NCBI RefSeq assembly: GCF_000248075.1 | Contig: NZ_BAFB01000005.1 | Coordinates: 62,001-126,000, forward strand | Reading direction: 5' to 3' | Length of the DNA stretch: 64,000 nucleotides | From: Gordonia otitidis NBRC 100426 | GTDB taxonomy: Bacteria; Actinomycetota; Actinomycetes; Mycobacteriales; Mycobacteriaceae | Shown: piece by piece, positions 7,207-15,261 of the stretch | How the letters are laid out: each line of letters begins with the position of its first letter | How positions within the stretch are numbered: the first letter of the stretch is position 1 | The notes under the pieces: model-generated | The model's database searches: none | The model's input: only the letters and a program-made list of their open reading frames with translations | Told to the model about the DNA's origin: nothing | Translations under genes and position numbers: made by a program

Positions 7207-8487
7207 ATGACCACTCTCGAGTTGCCGCCAACCGCAACCGAACTCGCCACGACGTCCGCACTGGCGACGTCTGCCGCGCCGCCCAAGGTCGGGCGCCTCG
7301 TCGACCAGTTCGAGAAGGGCCTCGACGCCCCTATCTGCCTCACCTGGGAGCTGACGTACGCGTGCAATCTGGCGTGTGTGCACTGCCTGTCGTCGTCCGG
7401 CAAGCGCGATCCGCGTGAGCTCTCGACCGAGCAGTGCAAGGCGATCATCGACGAGCTGCAGCGCATGCAGGTGTTCTACGTCAACATCGGCGGCGGCGAA
7501 CCGACTGTGCGACCCGACTTCTGGGAACTCGTCGACTACGCGACGAGCCATCAGGTGGGAGTGAAGTTCTCCACCAACGGCCTGCGCATCGACAAGTCGG
7601 TCGCGCAGCGCCTCGCGGCGTCGGACTATGTCGACGTCCAGATCTCTCTCGACGGAGCCACCGCGGAGGTCAACGACGCCGTGCGCGGACCCGGTTCGTT
7701 CGACATGGCCGTGCGGGCGCTGGAGAACCTCGCCGAGGCGGGATTCCGCGACGCCAAGATCAGCGTGGTGATGACCCGTCAGAATGTCGCGCAGCTCGAC
7801 GAATTCAAAGCGCTGGCCGACCGGTACGGTGCCACGTTGAGGATCACCCGGTTGCGTCCGTCCGGCCGCGGCGCCGACGTCTGGGACGACCTGCATCCGC
7901 TTCCCTCGCAGCAGCGCGAGCTCTACGAATGGCTTGTGGCACACGGTGAGAACGTGCTCACCGGCGACTCCTTCTTCCACCTCTCGGCGTTCGGATCGGG
8001 CAACGGGGGAGGGCTCCCGGGTCTCAACCTGTGCGGTGCGGGCCGTGTCGTGTGCCTCATCGATCCCGTCGGCGACGTCTACGCATGCCCGTTCGCGATC
8101 CACGAGAACTTCCTCGCGGGCAACATCGTGTCCGACGGTGGTTTCTCCGAGATCTGGCAGAACTCCGAGCTGTTCACCGAACTGCGTGAGCCGCAGAACG
8201 CCGGAGCGTGTACCAAGTGCGCCCACTTCGATGCCTGCCGCGGAGGCTGCATGGCGGCCAAGTTCTTCACCGGACTACCGCTTGCGGGACCCGACCCCGA
8301 ATGCGTGCAGGGCTTCGGCGAGGAGCTGCTTGCCGGTGAACGGTCCAAACCCACAGCGAACAAGGATCATTCGCGCGGCACACCCCTCACACTCATGACG
8401 CGCAGGCCAGACGGCGATCTCGCGCCGGTCGGCGGCCCGCCGTCGAAGAACTGCGACGAGAATCCGCTCGCAGGCTTCGCGCTGTAA
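7207..8487 (+). CDS. mftC: MftC, radical SAM/SPASM peptide maturase
   Basis: 426 residues. The radical SAM cluster motif CX3CX2C is CNLACVHC (Cys53, 57, 60), followed by the GGGEPT SAM-binding motif. The C-terminal SPASM domain supplies further cysteines for auxiliary clusters (LCGAG, YACPFA, CTKCAHFDACRGGC, PECVQG). MftC oxidatively decarboxylates the MftA C-terminal Tyr and then forms a C-C bond to the penultimate Val. The ATG follows AAGGAG at about 7 bp. The order mftA-B-C-D is the standard one and the length is slightly above the mycobacterial orthologues because of a longer N-terminus. Confidence 0.96.
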   Translation: MTTLELPPTATELATTSALATSAAPPKVGRLVDQFEKGLDAPICLTWELTYACNLACVHCLSSSGKRDPRELSTEQCKAIIDELQRMQVFYVNIGGGEPTVRPDFWELVDYATSHQVGVKFSTNGLRIDKSVAQRLAASDYVDVQISLDGATAEVNDAVRGPGSFDMAVRALENLAEAGFRDAKISVVMTRQNVAQLDEFKALADRYGATLRITRLRPSGRGADVWDDLHPLPSQQRELYEWLVAHGENVLTGDSFFHLSAFGSGNGGGLPGLNLCGAGRVVCLIDPVGDVYACPFAIHENFLAGNIVSDGGFSEIWQNSELFTELREPQNAGACTKCAHFDACRGGCMAAKFFTGLPLAGPDPECVQGFGEELLAGERSKPTANKDHSRGTPLTLMTRRPDGDLAPVGGPPSKNCDENPLAGFAL

Positions 8488-8575
8488 CAACCCACACGAG
8501 CACGCACACCGCCCGGTCCGACACCGGGCTCGTCCGAACGTGCCCGCGGCAGAATGAAATAGGTAGGAACACACC

Positions 8576-9778
8576 ATGGTCACCAATCCCTGGGCGCGCA
8601 ACCCCTGGTTCGAGACCGTCCACGAGGCGCAGCGTCGAGCGAAAAAGCGTCTACCCAAGTCGGTCTATTCGTCGTTGATCGCCGGCACTCAGGGCGGGCA
8701 CACCACCCGCGACAACGTCGAGGCGTTCGACGAGATCGAGTACACGCCGCACGTCGTGGGAGCGCAGCCCGACCGTGAACTGTCGACCACCGTGATGGGG
8801 CAGGATCTGTCATTTCCGGTGATGATCTCGCCGACCGGCGTGCAAGCCGTCGACCCGGACGGCGAGGTCGCGGTGGCGCGGGCCGCTGCCGCTCGCGGAA
8901 CCGCAATGGGATTGAGCAGCTTCGCATCTCACCCGATCGAAGAGGTCACCGCGGTCAACGACAAGATCTTCTTCCAGATCTACTGGCTCGGTTCCCGCGA
9001 CGACATCCTCGCCCGCGCGATGCGCGCGAGAGAGGCCGGCGCCAAGGGACTCATCGTGACCACCGACTGGGTGTTCAACATCGGTCGTGACTGGGGGAGC
9101 CCGGAGATCCCGGAGAAGGTGGACTTCAAGGCGTTGCTGCGTCTTGCGCCCGAGATCGCCGTCAAGCCGCGATACGCACTCGACTGGATTCAGGACGGGA
9201 AGATCATCGTCCCCGACCTCACCGCGCCCAACGTCTCCAAGGGCAAGGGGCAGCCAGGCCCGACATTCTTCGGCGCCTACGGCGAGTGGATGAACACCCC
9301 GCCGCCCACCTGGGACGATCTGCAGTGGCTGCGCGAGCAGTGGGGCGGACCGTTCATGGTCAAGGGCGTCACGCGACTCGACGACGCCAAACGGGCCGTC
9401 GACATCGGCGCAACCGCGCTCTCGGTGTCCAACCACGGCGGCAACAACCTCGACGGCACCCCGGCCACCATCCGACTGCTTCCGGGTATCGCCGTCGCCG
9501 TCGGCGACCAGATCGAGGTGCTCCTCGACGGCGGCATCCGACGCGGCAGCGACGTCGCCAAGGCCGTCGCCCTCGGCGCCCGTGCGGTGATGATCGGCCG
9601 CGCGTACCTGTGGGGACTCGCGGCCAACGGTCAGGCGGGCGTCGAGAACGTCCTCGACCTGCTCCGCATGGGCCTCGACGGCGTCGTGATGGGCCTGGGC
9701 CACAAGAGCGTTCACGAACTGTCCCGCGACGACCTGATCATCCCCGAAGGCTTCGAGCGGTCGTTCGGCCACGTCTGA
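8576..9778 (+). CDS. mftD: MftD, FMN-dependent pre-mycofactocin synthase (LldD family)
   Basis: 400 residues of the FMN-dependent alpha-hydroxy-acid dehydrogenase fold. Visible motifs are MISPTGVQAVDPDGE (FMN region), the catalytic-base segment SNHGGNN, and the phosphate-binding LLDGGIRRGSDVAKAVALGA followed by MIGRAYLWGL. In the pathway MftD oxidatively deaminates the MftE-released core to give the alpha-keto-amide redox centre of pre-mycofactocin. It starts at an ATG about 90 bp after mftC. Unlike the usual layout, mftE does not follow directly: a repeat region and two leftward genes intervene. Confidence 0.95.
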   Translation: MVTNPWARNPWFETVHEAQRRAKKRLPKSVYSSLIAGTQGGHTTRDNVEAFDEIEYTPHVVGAQPDRELSTTVMGQDLSFPVMISPTGVQAVDPDGEVAVARAAAARGTAMGLSSFASHPIEEVTAVNDKIFFQIYWLGSRDDILARAMRAREAGAKGLIVTTDWVFNIGRDWGSPEIPEKVDFKALLRLAPEIAVKPRYALDWIQDGKIIVPDLTAPNVSKGKGQPGPTFFGAYGEWMNTPPPTWDDLQWLREQWGGPFMVKGVTRLDDAKRAVDIGATALSVSNHGGNNLDGTPATIRLLPGIAVAVGDQIEVLLDGGIRRGSDVAKAVALGARAVMIGRAYLWGLAANGQAGVENVLDLLRMGLDGVVMGLGHKSVHELSRDDLIIPEGFERSFGHV

Positions 9779-9931
9779 CCGCCCGCGTGCGGGTGGTCGA
9801 GTCGACGCCTCGCGGCGCCGCTGCCGCGGGACCGTCGACTCCTCGGGTCCCGTCCCGTCCGCGCTTTGCGGGCGCGCGGCGCGGGGCGGCGCGCGGGGCC
9901 GCGGCTGGGCGCGGGCGGCGCGCGAAAAGTA

Positions 9932-10398
9932 GGGGAAAGGGTCTTTCCGCGGGTTTTGTGCTCTTCCCCGAGAAACTTCGTGGGGAAGAGCACGAAAGTA
10001 GGGGAAGGGCGTGTCGCTCGGGTGCTGCGCCCCGCAGAAACTAGGGGAAGAGCTGCCGCACGGGTGCGGCGCTACGCAGAAATTGGGGGGAGAGTTGCCG
10101 CGAGGGTGCTGCGCTCCGCAGAAGCCAGAGGAAGCGCTGCCGCTCGGGTGCTGCGCTCCGCAGAAACCAGGGGAAAGGGTCTTTCCGCGGGTTTCGTGCC
10201 CTTCCCCAAGAAGCTTCGCAGGGAAGAGCACAAATGTAGGGGAAGAGTTGCCGAGCGGGCGCTGCGCCCCGCAGGAACTAGGGGAAGCGCTGCCGCTCGG
10301 GTGCTGCGCTCCGCAGAAACCAGGGGAAAGGATTCTTCCGCGGGTTTCGTGCCCTTCCCCAAGAAACTTCGCAGGGAAGAGCATGAAAGTAGGGGAAG
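9932..10398. repeat. Composite array of 42-bp and 78-bp repeats after mftD
   Basis: Three near-identical 78-bp units lie at 9932-10009, 10168-10245 and 10321-10398, each with a central hairpin. Between them are 42-bp units beginning CGGGTGCTGCG at 10019, 10061, 10103, 10145 (partial), 10256 and 10298 (partial). Each 42-bp unit carries the small dyad CTGCG..CGCAG. Both unit lengths are multiples of three, so long open frames occur on both strands here; I do not regard them as genes. The array fills most of the convergent gap between mftD and the SDR gene. Confidence 0.9.
9958..9993. terminator. Perfect 12-bp stem-loop in the first 78-bp repeat
   Basis: GTGCTCTTCCCC (9958-9969) and GGGGAAGAGCAC (9982-9993) pair perfectly around a 12-nt loop. 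The copies near 10196 and 10349 keep the fold with one or two mismatches. It lies about 180 bp after the mftD stop and could end or stabilise transcripts from either side. Confidence 0.5.
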
Positions 10399-10467
10399 AG
10401 TATCCATCCCCCAATTCCAGCGGGTGCCGTTCCGTTCTTCCCGCGAAACTCCCGCGGCGTGACACCG

Positions 10468-10697
10468 GTGCTGTCGGCGTAAGACCGGGTGCTGTCGGCG
10501 GGAGGTCCGGTGCTGTCGGCGTAATTCCTGGTGCCGTCGGCGTAAGACCGGGTGCCGTGGGCGTAATTCCTGGTGCCGTGGGCGGGAGGCCGGGTGCTGT
10601 CGGCGTGAGACCGGTGCTGTCGGCGGGAGGCCGGGTGCTGTCGGCGGGAGGCGCGGTGCTGTCGGCGCGCGGCGCGGTGCTGTCGGCGCGAAAACCG
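10468..10697. repeat. Eleven tandem 21-bp units before the SDR 3' end
   Basis: Eleven units of the form GTGCTGTCGGCG plus 9 variable bases run head to tail from 10468 to 10697; the unit at 10594-10613 is 20 bp. A degenerate twelfth copy reaches 10718. Variable parts fall into classes (TAAGACCGG, TAATTCCTG, GGAGGCCGG) that alternate, suggesting duplication of multi-unit blocks. The array abuts the stop of the SDR gene at 10725. Confidence 0.92.
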
Positions 10698-10724
10698 CTG
10701 CCTCGGCGCGAGACGCGGCGCGCC

Positions 10725-11540
10725 TCAGACCTTCGAGTTGCCCATGTCGATCTGGAACTGGGCGCCGGTGATGGCGCGGGCGGCGGGGGAGGACAGGTAC
10801 AGCACGGCATCGCTGATGTCGTCGGTGGAGGCGACGGGGAAATGATCCATCATCGAGATGAAGTACCGCGTGTACTCGCCCATCTCGAAGATCCTCATCG
10901 CCGAGGTGTCGGCGACGCCCATCGGGGTGTCCACCGCGTACGGATGCACCGAGTTGACGCGAATGTTCTTGGGCGCGAGCTCTTTCGACGTGGTCTGCGC
11001 AAGCCCGGTCAACGCGTACTTCGACGCGGAGTACGCGGCCTGCATCGGCATCGCCTTGAGGCCCGCGACCGACGAGACGACCACGATCGACCGGTTGTCT
11101 GCCTCGGTCTCCAGCAGCGCGGGAATGGTGGCGCGCAGTGTCTTCCACGTCCCGGTCACGTTGACGTCGAGCACATCGGTGAACTGTTGCTCGGGCAGTT
11201 CCCACGTGAATCCCCACGACAGAATGCCGGCGTTGGCGACGACGTGGTCGAGCCGACCGAACTGTTCGACGCCGTCGGCGACGAGCTGCTCCTGGAAGGC
11301 CAGATCGCGGGTATCGCCCTGTCGCGCAAGGATCTTGCCGCCGACCTCTTCGACGAGTCGTACTGTCTCGGCCAGGTCCGCCTCGGTCGAGGACGGATAG
11401 GTGATGTAGTCGGCGACGGTGTCGGCGATGTCGAGGCCGATGATGGACGCGCCCTCACGCGCGAAACGGATGGCATGATTGCGGCCCTGGCCGCGTGCGA
11501 TACCCGTGATGTACACGACCGTGCCGTCGAACTGTCCCAT
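10725..11540 (-). CDS. Mycofactocin-coupled SDR-family oxidoreductase
   Basis: 271 residues. The N-terminal NAD-binding motif is TGIARGQGRNHA (TGxxxGxG type), with the NAG motif in the middle, the catalytic Ser in SSVAG and the YSASK catalytic Tyr/Lys pair. This variant of the classical SDR family, with a long loop after the first beta-alpha-beta unit, is the mycofactocin-dependent type (TIGR03971 as I recall), in which NAD(H) is held tightly and mycofactocin is the external electron acceptor for alcohol or ketone substrates. It sits inside the mft locus. A KstR-like operator just upstream (11550-11563) suggests a sterol-related substrate. The ATG at 11540 is consistent with the operator position. 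Confidence 0.9.
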   Translation of the reverse strand: MGQFDGTVVYITGIARGQGRNHAIRFAREGASIIGLDIADTVADYITYPSSTEADLAETVRLVEEVGGKILARQGDTRDLAFQEQLVADGVEQFGRLDHVVANAGILSWGFTWELPEQQFTDVLDVNVTGTWKTLRATIPALLETEADNRSIVVVSSVAGLKAMPMQAAYSASKYALTGLAQTTSKELAPKNIRVNSVHPYAVDTPMGVADTSAMRIFEMGEYTRYFISMMDHFPVASTDDISDAVLYLSSPAARAITGAQFQIDMGNSKV

Positions 11541-11549
11541 GAGCAGAAC

Positions 11550-11563
11550 TGTAACACGTTCTA
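11550..11563. promoter_or_regulatory. KstR-like operator upstream of the SDR gene
   Basis: TGTAACACGTTCTA matches the recalled KstR consensus TNNAACNNGTTNNA at all fixed positions. It lies 10-23 bp before the SDR start, close enough that it may overlap the promoter or transcription start. Confidence 0.6.
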
Positions 11564-11661
11564 GTTGTCGTGCGGGTCAGATGATCCGGGCCCCTGCCGG
11601 TTCACGCCCGGACCCGCCGACGAGGCCAGCAGGACCGGGGGCTGTCGAGCCCGACGCGACC

Positions 11662-12813
11662 TCAGTCGGTCCAGACCGTCGCGGCCTCGACAGCCTCGCG
11701 GTCCGGGCCCCGCGGCGTCGACGGTGTTGTCCGGGAGAACCGCGGAGCCACCTGTGCCTGGCGCACGTCATCGATCTCGACGAGGTTTGCGCGAGCAGCC
11801 ATGTGCGGATCGTCGGGGGCTTCGGCGAAGGTGAGGACCGGCGAGACACAGGCGTCGGTTCCCTCGAAGACTTTCGCCCACTCGTCGCGGGTGCGGGATG
11901 CGAACGTCTCGGTGAAGATCTCCTTCAGCCGGGGCCAGCTCGAGACGTCGTTCTGATCGGGAAGATCGGCGTCCGTCAGGCCAAGGCCGCGCAGCATCTC
12001 CGCGTAGAACTGCGGTTCGATCGCCCCGACGGCCATGTATCGACCGTCCGACGTCTCGTAGACCTCGTAGTAGGGCGCACCGGTGTCGAGCATGTTCGTA
12101 CCGTGTTCGTCACGCCACAACCCGGTCCCGCGGAAAGCCCAGATCATCTGTCCCAGAACCGAAGCACCGTCGACCATCGCAGCGTCGACGACCTGCCCGC
12201 GGCCCGACGACGCGCGCTCGACGAGCGCCGCGAGGACACCCATCACCAAGAACATCGACCCACCACCGAAGTCGCCGACGAGGTTCATCGGCGGCACCGG
12301 GCGTTCGCCTGCTCGCCCGATCGCGTGCAGCATGCCCGTCAGCGAGATGTAGTTGATGTCGTGGCCTGCCTGCCGCGCACGCGGACCGTCCTGACCCCAA
12401 CCCGTCATGCGCCCATAGACGAGGCGCTCGTTGACCGACTCCACGTCGGATGGGCCGAACCCCAGACGCTCCATGACACCTGGACGGAAACCCTCGAGGA
12501 GAACATCGGCCTTTCCGATGAGCCGTAGGATCTCCTCCCGATCGGCGGGGTCCTTGAGATCGGCCTCGACGACACGCCGCCCACGCAGGAGTGCGTCGGC
12601 GTTGCGCGCCGGATCAGACAGCTGCCCCGGACGCTGGATGCGAATGACATCCGCGCCCAGGTCGGCCAGCATCATCGCCGCATGCGGGCCCGGCCCGATA
12701 CCCGCGAACTCGACGACACGTATGCCGTTGAGCGGACCACCCGTACCAATGTTTTTCGACGATGCGCCGCCGGTCGACCGGCTGTCCGCGTCGGAGGTCG
12801 ACGATGCGCTCAT
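11662..12813 (-). CDS. CaiB/BaiF family protein, alpha-methylacyl-CoA racemase-like
   Basis: 383 residues of the class III CoA-transferase fold. [20 protein letters not shown] followed by LGADVIRI is the family N-terminus, and [21 protein letters not shown] and [10 protein letters not shown] follow. Among family branches it looks most like alpha-methylacyl-CoA racemases, which epimerise 2-methyl acyl-CoAs such as the cholesterol side chain before beta-oxidation; a CoA-transferase role cannot be excluded by eye. The ATG at 12813 has GGGAGG about 7 bp upstream; the open frame extends 61 codons further but into low-complexity repeats. The first 30 residues are Ser/Thr/Gly-rich. It lies upstream of the SDR on the same strand, 121 bp away. 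Confidence 0.82.
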   Translation of the reverse strand: MSASSTSDADSRSTGGASSKNIGTGGPLNGIRVVEFAGIGPGPHAAMMLADLGADVIRIQRPGQLSDPARNADALLRGRRVVEADLKDPADREEILRLIGKADVLLEGFRPGVMERLGFGPSDVESVNERLVYGRMTGWGQDGPRARQAGHDINYISLTGMLHAIGRAGERPVPPMNLVGDFGGGSMFLVMGVLAALVERASSGRGQVVDAAMVDGASVLGQMIWAFRGTGLWRDEHGTNMLDTGAPYYEVYETSDGRYMAVGAIEPQFYAEMLRGLGLTDADLPDQNDVSSWPRLKEIFTETFASRTRDEWAKVFEGTDACVSPVLTFAEAPDDPHMAARANLVEIDDVRQAQVAPRFSRTTPSTPRGPDREAVEAATVWTD

Positions 12814-12886
12814 GAGGTTCCTCCCGCTCGGTGTGGGGCGCCGCTGTGTGTCGGGCGTCACGATCGCCTCAGCATGCCATACCGAG

Positions 12887-12994
12887 CGATCGTTCGGCAG
12901 GGTCGGGGGTGGTTGTCCGACAGAACCGGGGCGATCGTCCGGCGGACCGGGAATCGACCGTACGGCGGAACCGGGCTGATTGTCGGACAACAGC
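12887..12994. repeat. Degenerate ~22-bp repeats before the racemase-like gene
   Basis: About five imperfect copies of a 22-24-bp word (GAtcGTcCGgCgGaaCCGGG) occupy 12887-12994, between the start of the leftward racemase-like gene and mftE. Copies begin near 12887, 12911, 12933, 12956 and 12978. Any promoter of mftEFG must lie in or next to it. Confidence 0.65.
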
Positions 12995-13084
12995 ACGCAC
13001 GCCGAGCCGACTCTCCGCGCTGTAGGGGGACAAAGTTTCCGGCGGCGGTTACCTCCGAGGCTTCACATCGGTAAAGTCGACCCA

Positions 13085-13795
13085 ATGACGCGTCCGGCGA
13101 CTTTGAGTTCGTGCACTTGGCCGGAACTGGACGAGTCCGCCACCACGCTCCTGGTCGCAGTCGGTTCCCTCGAACAGCACGGGCCGCACCTGCCACTCGA
13201 CACCGACACGCGCATTGCGAGCGCCGTGGTCACCCGCATTCGTACAGACCTCGCCGATCGGTCGACCCTCGTCGCGCCGCCACTGGCTTACGGTGCCAGC
13301 GGCGAGCACGAAGGTTTCCCCGGCACCATCTCGCTCGGGCACGACGCGCTACGCGGCGTCCTGGTGGAGTACGGGCGCAGTGCCTGCCGGTGGGCGCAGC
13401 GCGTCGTCTTCGTCAACGGCCACGGCGGTAACGCGACGACGCTGGTCGACGCTGTCAGGTTGCTTCGCTACGAAGGTCGCGACGTCGCGTGGTGTCCCTG
13501 CGCGTTCGTCGGCGCCGACGCGCATGCCGGTTCGACGGAAACGTCGGTGCTGCTACATCTTTCGCCCGAGTCGGTGCGCCAGGACAGCGTCGAGGTCGGA
13601 AATCGTGCGCCCATCGCGACACTGCTGCCGACGATGCGCGACGGGGGAGTTGCCGCAGTGAGCGTCAACGGCGTACTCGGTGATCCGACGACGGCATCGG
13701 CGAGGGACGGGGCAGTGCTGGTCGAGCACCTGGTGAGCACTCTGAGCGCCGCGATCCGGCGATGGGATGTCGCCGAGGACGGACGGCTGCGATGA
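13085..13795 (+). CDS. mftE: MftE, creatininase-family peptidase of mycofactocin maturation
   Basis: 236 residues. Metal-binding motifs of the creatininase fold are present: GSLEQHGPHLPLDTD (about 22-36), GEHEGFPGT in the middle and NGHGGN after it. MftE cuts the modified MftA to release the Val-Tyr derived pyrrolidinone core. The ATG at 13085 gives the family length; the frame is open for 35 codons upstream, but that stretch is repeat-rich. No strong ribosome site precedes the ATG, so the exact start is a choice. Its stop overlaps mftF by ATGA. Confidence 0.93.
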   Translation: MTRPATLSSCTWPELDESATTLLVAVGSLEQHGPHLPLDTDTRIASAVVTRIRTDLADRSTLVAPPLAYGASGEHEGFPGTISLGHDALRGVLVEYGRSACRWAQRVVFVNGHGGNATTLVDAVRLLRYEGRDVAWCPCAFVGADAHAGSTETSVLLHLSPESVRQDSVEVGNRAPIATLLPTMRDGGVAAVSVNGVLGDPTTASARDGAVLVEHLVSTLSAAIRRWDVAEDGRLR

Positions 13796-15240
13796 ACGCC
13801 CCCACAGACGCGCCACCGGCGCCGACGCCGACCAGTGGATTGCCCAACGGCTTCCAGGTGCAGATCGACATGCGCTGTGCGCGGCACGGTGATCTGCGTT
13901 TCCTCGTCGGCGGGTCACCCACCCGCATGATGCGCCTGTCCGACGCGGCGTTGGGGATGACATCGGCCGACGGCCGGATCGAGGTGTGCGACGGTCCCAC
14001 CCGCGCGCTGGCCCGACGGCTCCTCGATGCGGGAATGGCCAATCCGCGCCCCATGCACGGACCGTCCACCGACGACGTCACCATCGTTGTTCCCGTGCGC
14101 GACAACCAATCCGGCGTCGACAGACTCCTGTCTGCAACGCAGGGCGTCAAGACGATCGTGGTTGACGACGGCTCGTCGACACCGATCGTCGCCAACGGAC
14201 CGCAGGTACGTGTGCTGCGTTTCGAGCAGAACCGTGGCCCCGCCGCCGCACGGAACGCGGGAGCGGCGGCGGCCGACACCGAGTTCGTCGCGTTTCTCGA
14301 CTCCGACGTGGTGCCCAACAGTGACTGGTTGATGATGCTGCTCGGTCACTTCTCGGATCCACTTGTCGCCATCGCGGCACCGCGCATCGTTGGATTGGCC
14401 CGCGACGCCGAGCAGCCCGATGACCACAAACGATCGCTCGCCGAGCGCTACGAGAACGGACACTCGTCGCTCGACATGGGCCCCAGCGAAGCCGGCGTTG
14501 TGCCGGGAACGCCGATCGCCTATGTCCCCAGTGCGGCAATGTTGGTACGCACCAGCGCATTCGAGGGATTCGACGAATCGCTGCGAGTTGCCGAGGACGT
14601 CGACCTGTGCTGGCGGACTCATGAGAAGGGCTGGCGCATTCGCTACGACCCGATCGCCACGGTCGCGCACGATCACCGCACCACGATGCGCACCGTGCTG
14701 AATCGTCGACGGTTCTACGGGACCGGTGCGGCGTTCCTCGCGGAGCGGCACGGGGACTCCGTGGCGCCGGTCGTGATGTCGATGTCGATGGCAGCTGCCG
14801 TAGCCGCCCTTCTGACGCATACCAGAATCGGCCTGGCCCTGGCCGCGGTCATCCTGCTCCGCGTCGGCCATCGACTCCGAACACGTCTGGGAGAGTTACC
14901 CGAAGCAACGCGCGTGTCGGCACAGATGACTTCTCGCGCGACCTTCTTCGGGCTGTTACAGGCCGCAGGCGCCGTGTGTCGCCATTACTGGCCGGTGGCT
15001 TTACTGCTCGCTCTCGTCTCGCCGCGGTTCCGACGCATCGTCGTGGAGATCGCGGTCGCAGAAGGTCTGGTCGAGTGGATCCGTTCCGTCGCGGCAGAGC
15101 CTGCGGTCGCACCGACCATGGGGCCCTTCGGTTACCTGCTGTGCCGACGACTCGACGATCTCGCCTACGGCGCAGGCCTGTGGCAAGGGGTGCTCGTGCA
15201 TCGCGATGTCGCGGCATTGCGTCCGGTCCTGACGCCGTAA
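13792..15240 (+). CDS. mftF: MftF, family 2 glycosyltransferase of mycofactocin
   Basis: 482 residues. An N-terminal segment of about 90 residues precedes a GT-A glycosyltransferase domain: TIVVPVRDNQ, NRGPAAARNAGA and the metal-binding FLDSDVVP (DxD-like), then AEDVDLCWR. The C-terminal part has hydrophobic stretches (VVMSMSMAAAVAALLTH, IGLALAAVILL, WPVALLLALVSP) suggesting membrane association. MftF attaches the oligoglucose chain to mycofactocin. The ATG overlaps the mftE stop (ATGA), so the two are coupled. Confidence 0.94.
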   Translation: MNAPTDAPPAPTPTSGLPNGFQVQIDMRCARHGDLRFLVGGSPTRMMRLSDAALGMTSADGRIEVCDGPTRALARRLLDAGMANPRPMHGPSTDDVTIVVPVRDNQSGVDRLLSATQGVKTIVVDDGSSTPIVANGPQVRVLRFEQNRGPAAARNAGAAAADTEFVAFLDSDVVPNSDWLMMLLGHFSDPLVAIAAPRIVGLARDAEQPDDHKRSLAERYENGHSSLDMGPSEAGVVPGTPIAYVPSAAMLVRTSAFEGFDESLRVAEDVDLCWRTHEKGWRIRYDPIATVAHDHRTTMRTVLNRRRFYGTGAAFLAERHGDSVAPVVMSMSMAAAVAALLTHTRIGLALAAVILLRVGHRLRTRLGELPEATRVSAQMTSRATFFGLLQAAGAVCRHYWPVALLLALVSPRFRRIVVEIAVAEGLVEWIRSVAAEPAVAPTMGPFGYLLCRRLDDLAYGAGLWQGVLVHRDVAALRPVLTP

Positions 15241-15261
15241 GCGTTCGAACTCGCGGTCATC

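Noticed and set aside
10468-10697. Possible CRISPR array
   Set aside because: The units are contiguous, 21 bp, with no spacers of constant length, and there are no cas genes in the window.
8810-10810. A 666-codon leftward open frame antisense to mftD and across the repeat array
   Set aside because: It runs opposite to a certain gene and through tandem repeats whose unit length keeps all frames open. It has no recognised domain and no ribosome site.
10011-11564. A rightward open frame with repeated GCCAPQK-like words across the repeat array and antisense to the SDR gene
   Set aside because: The Cys-rich repeat look comes only from the 42-bp units. The frame then continues antisense to a clear SDR gene.
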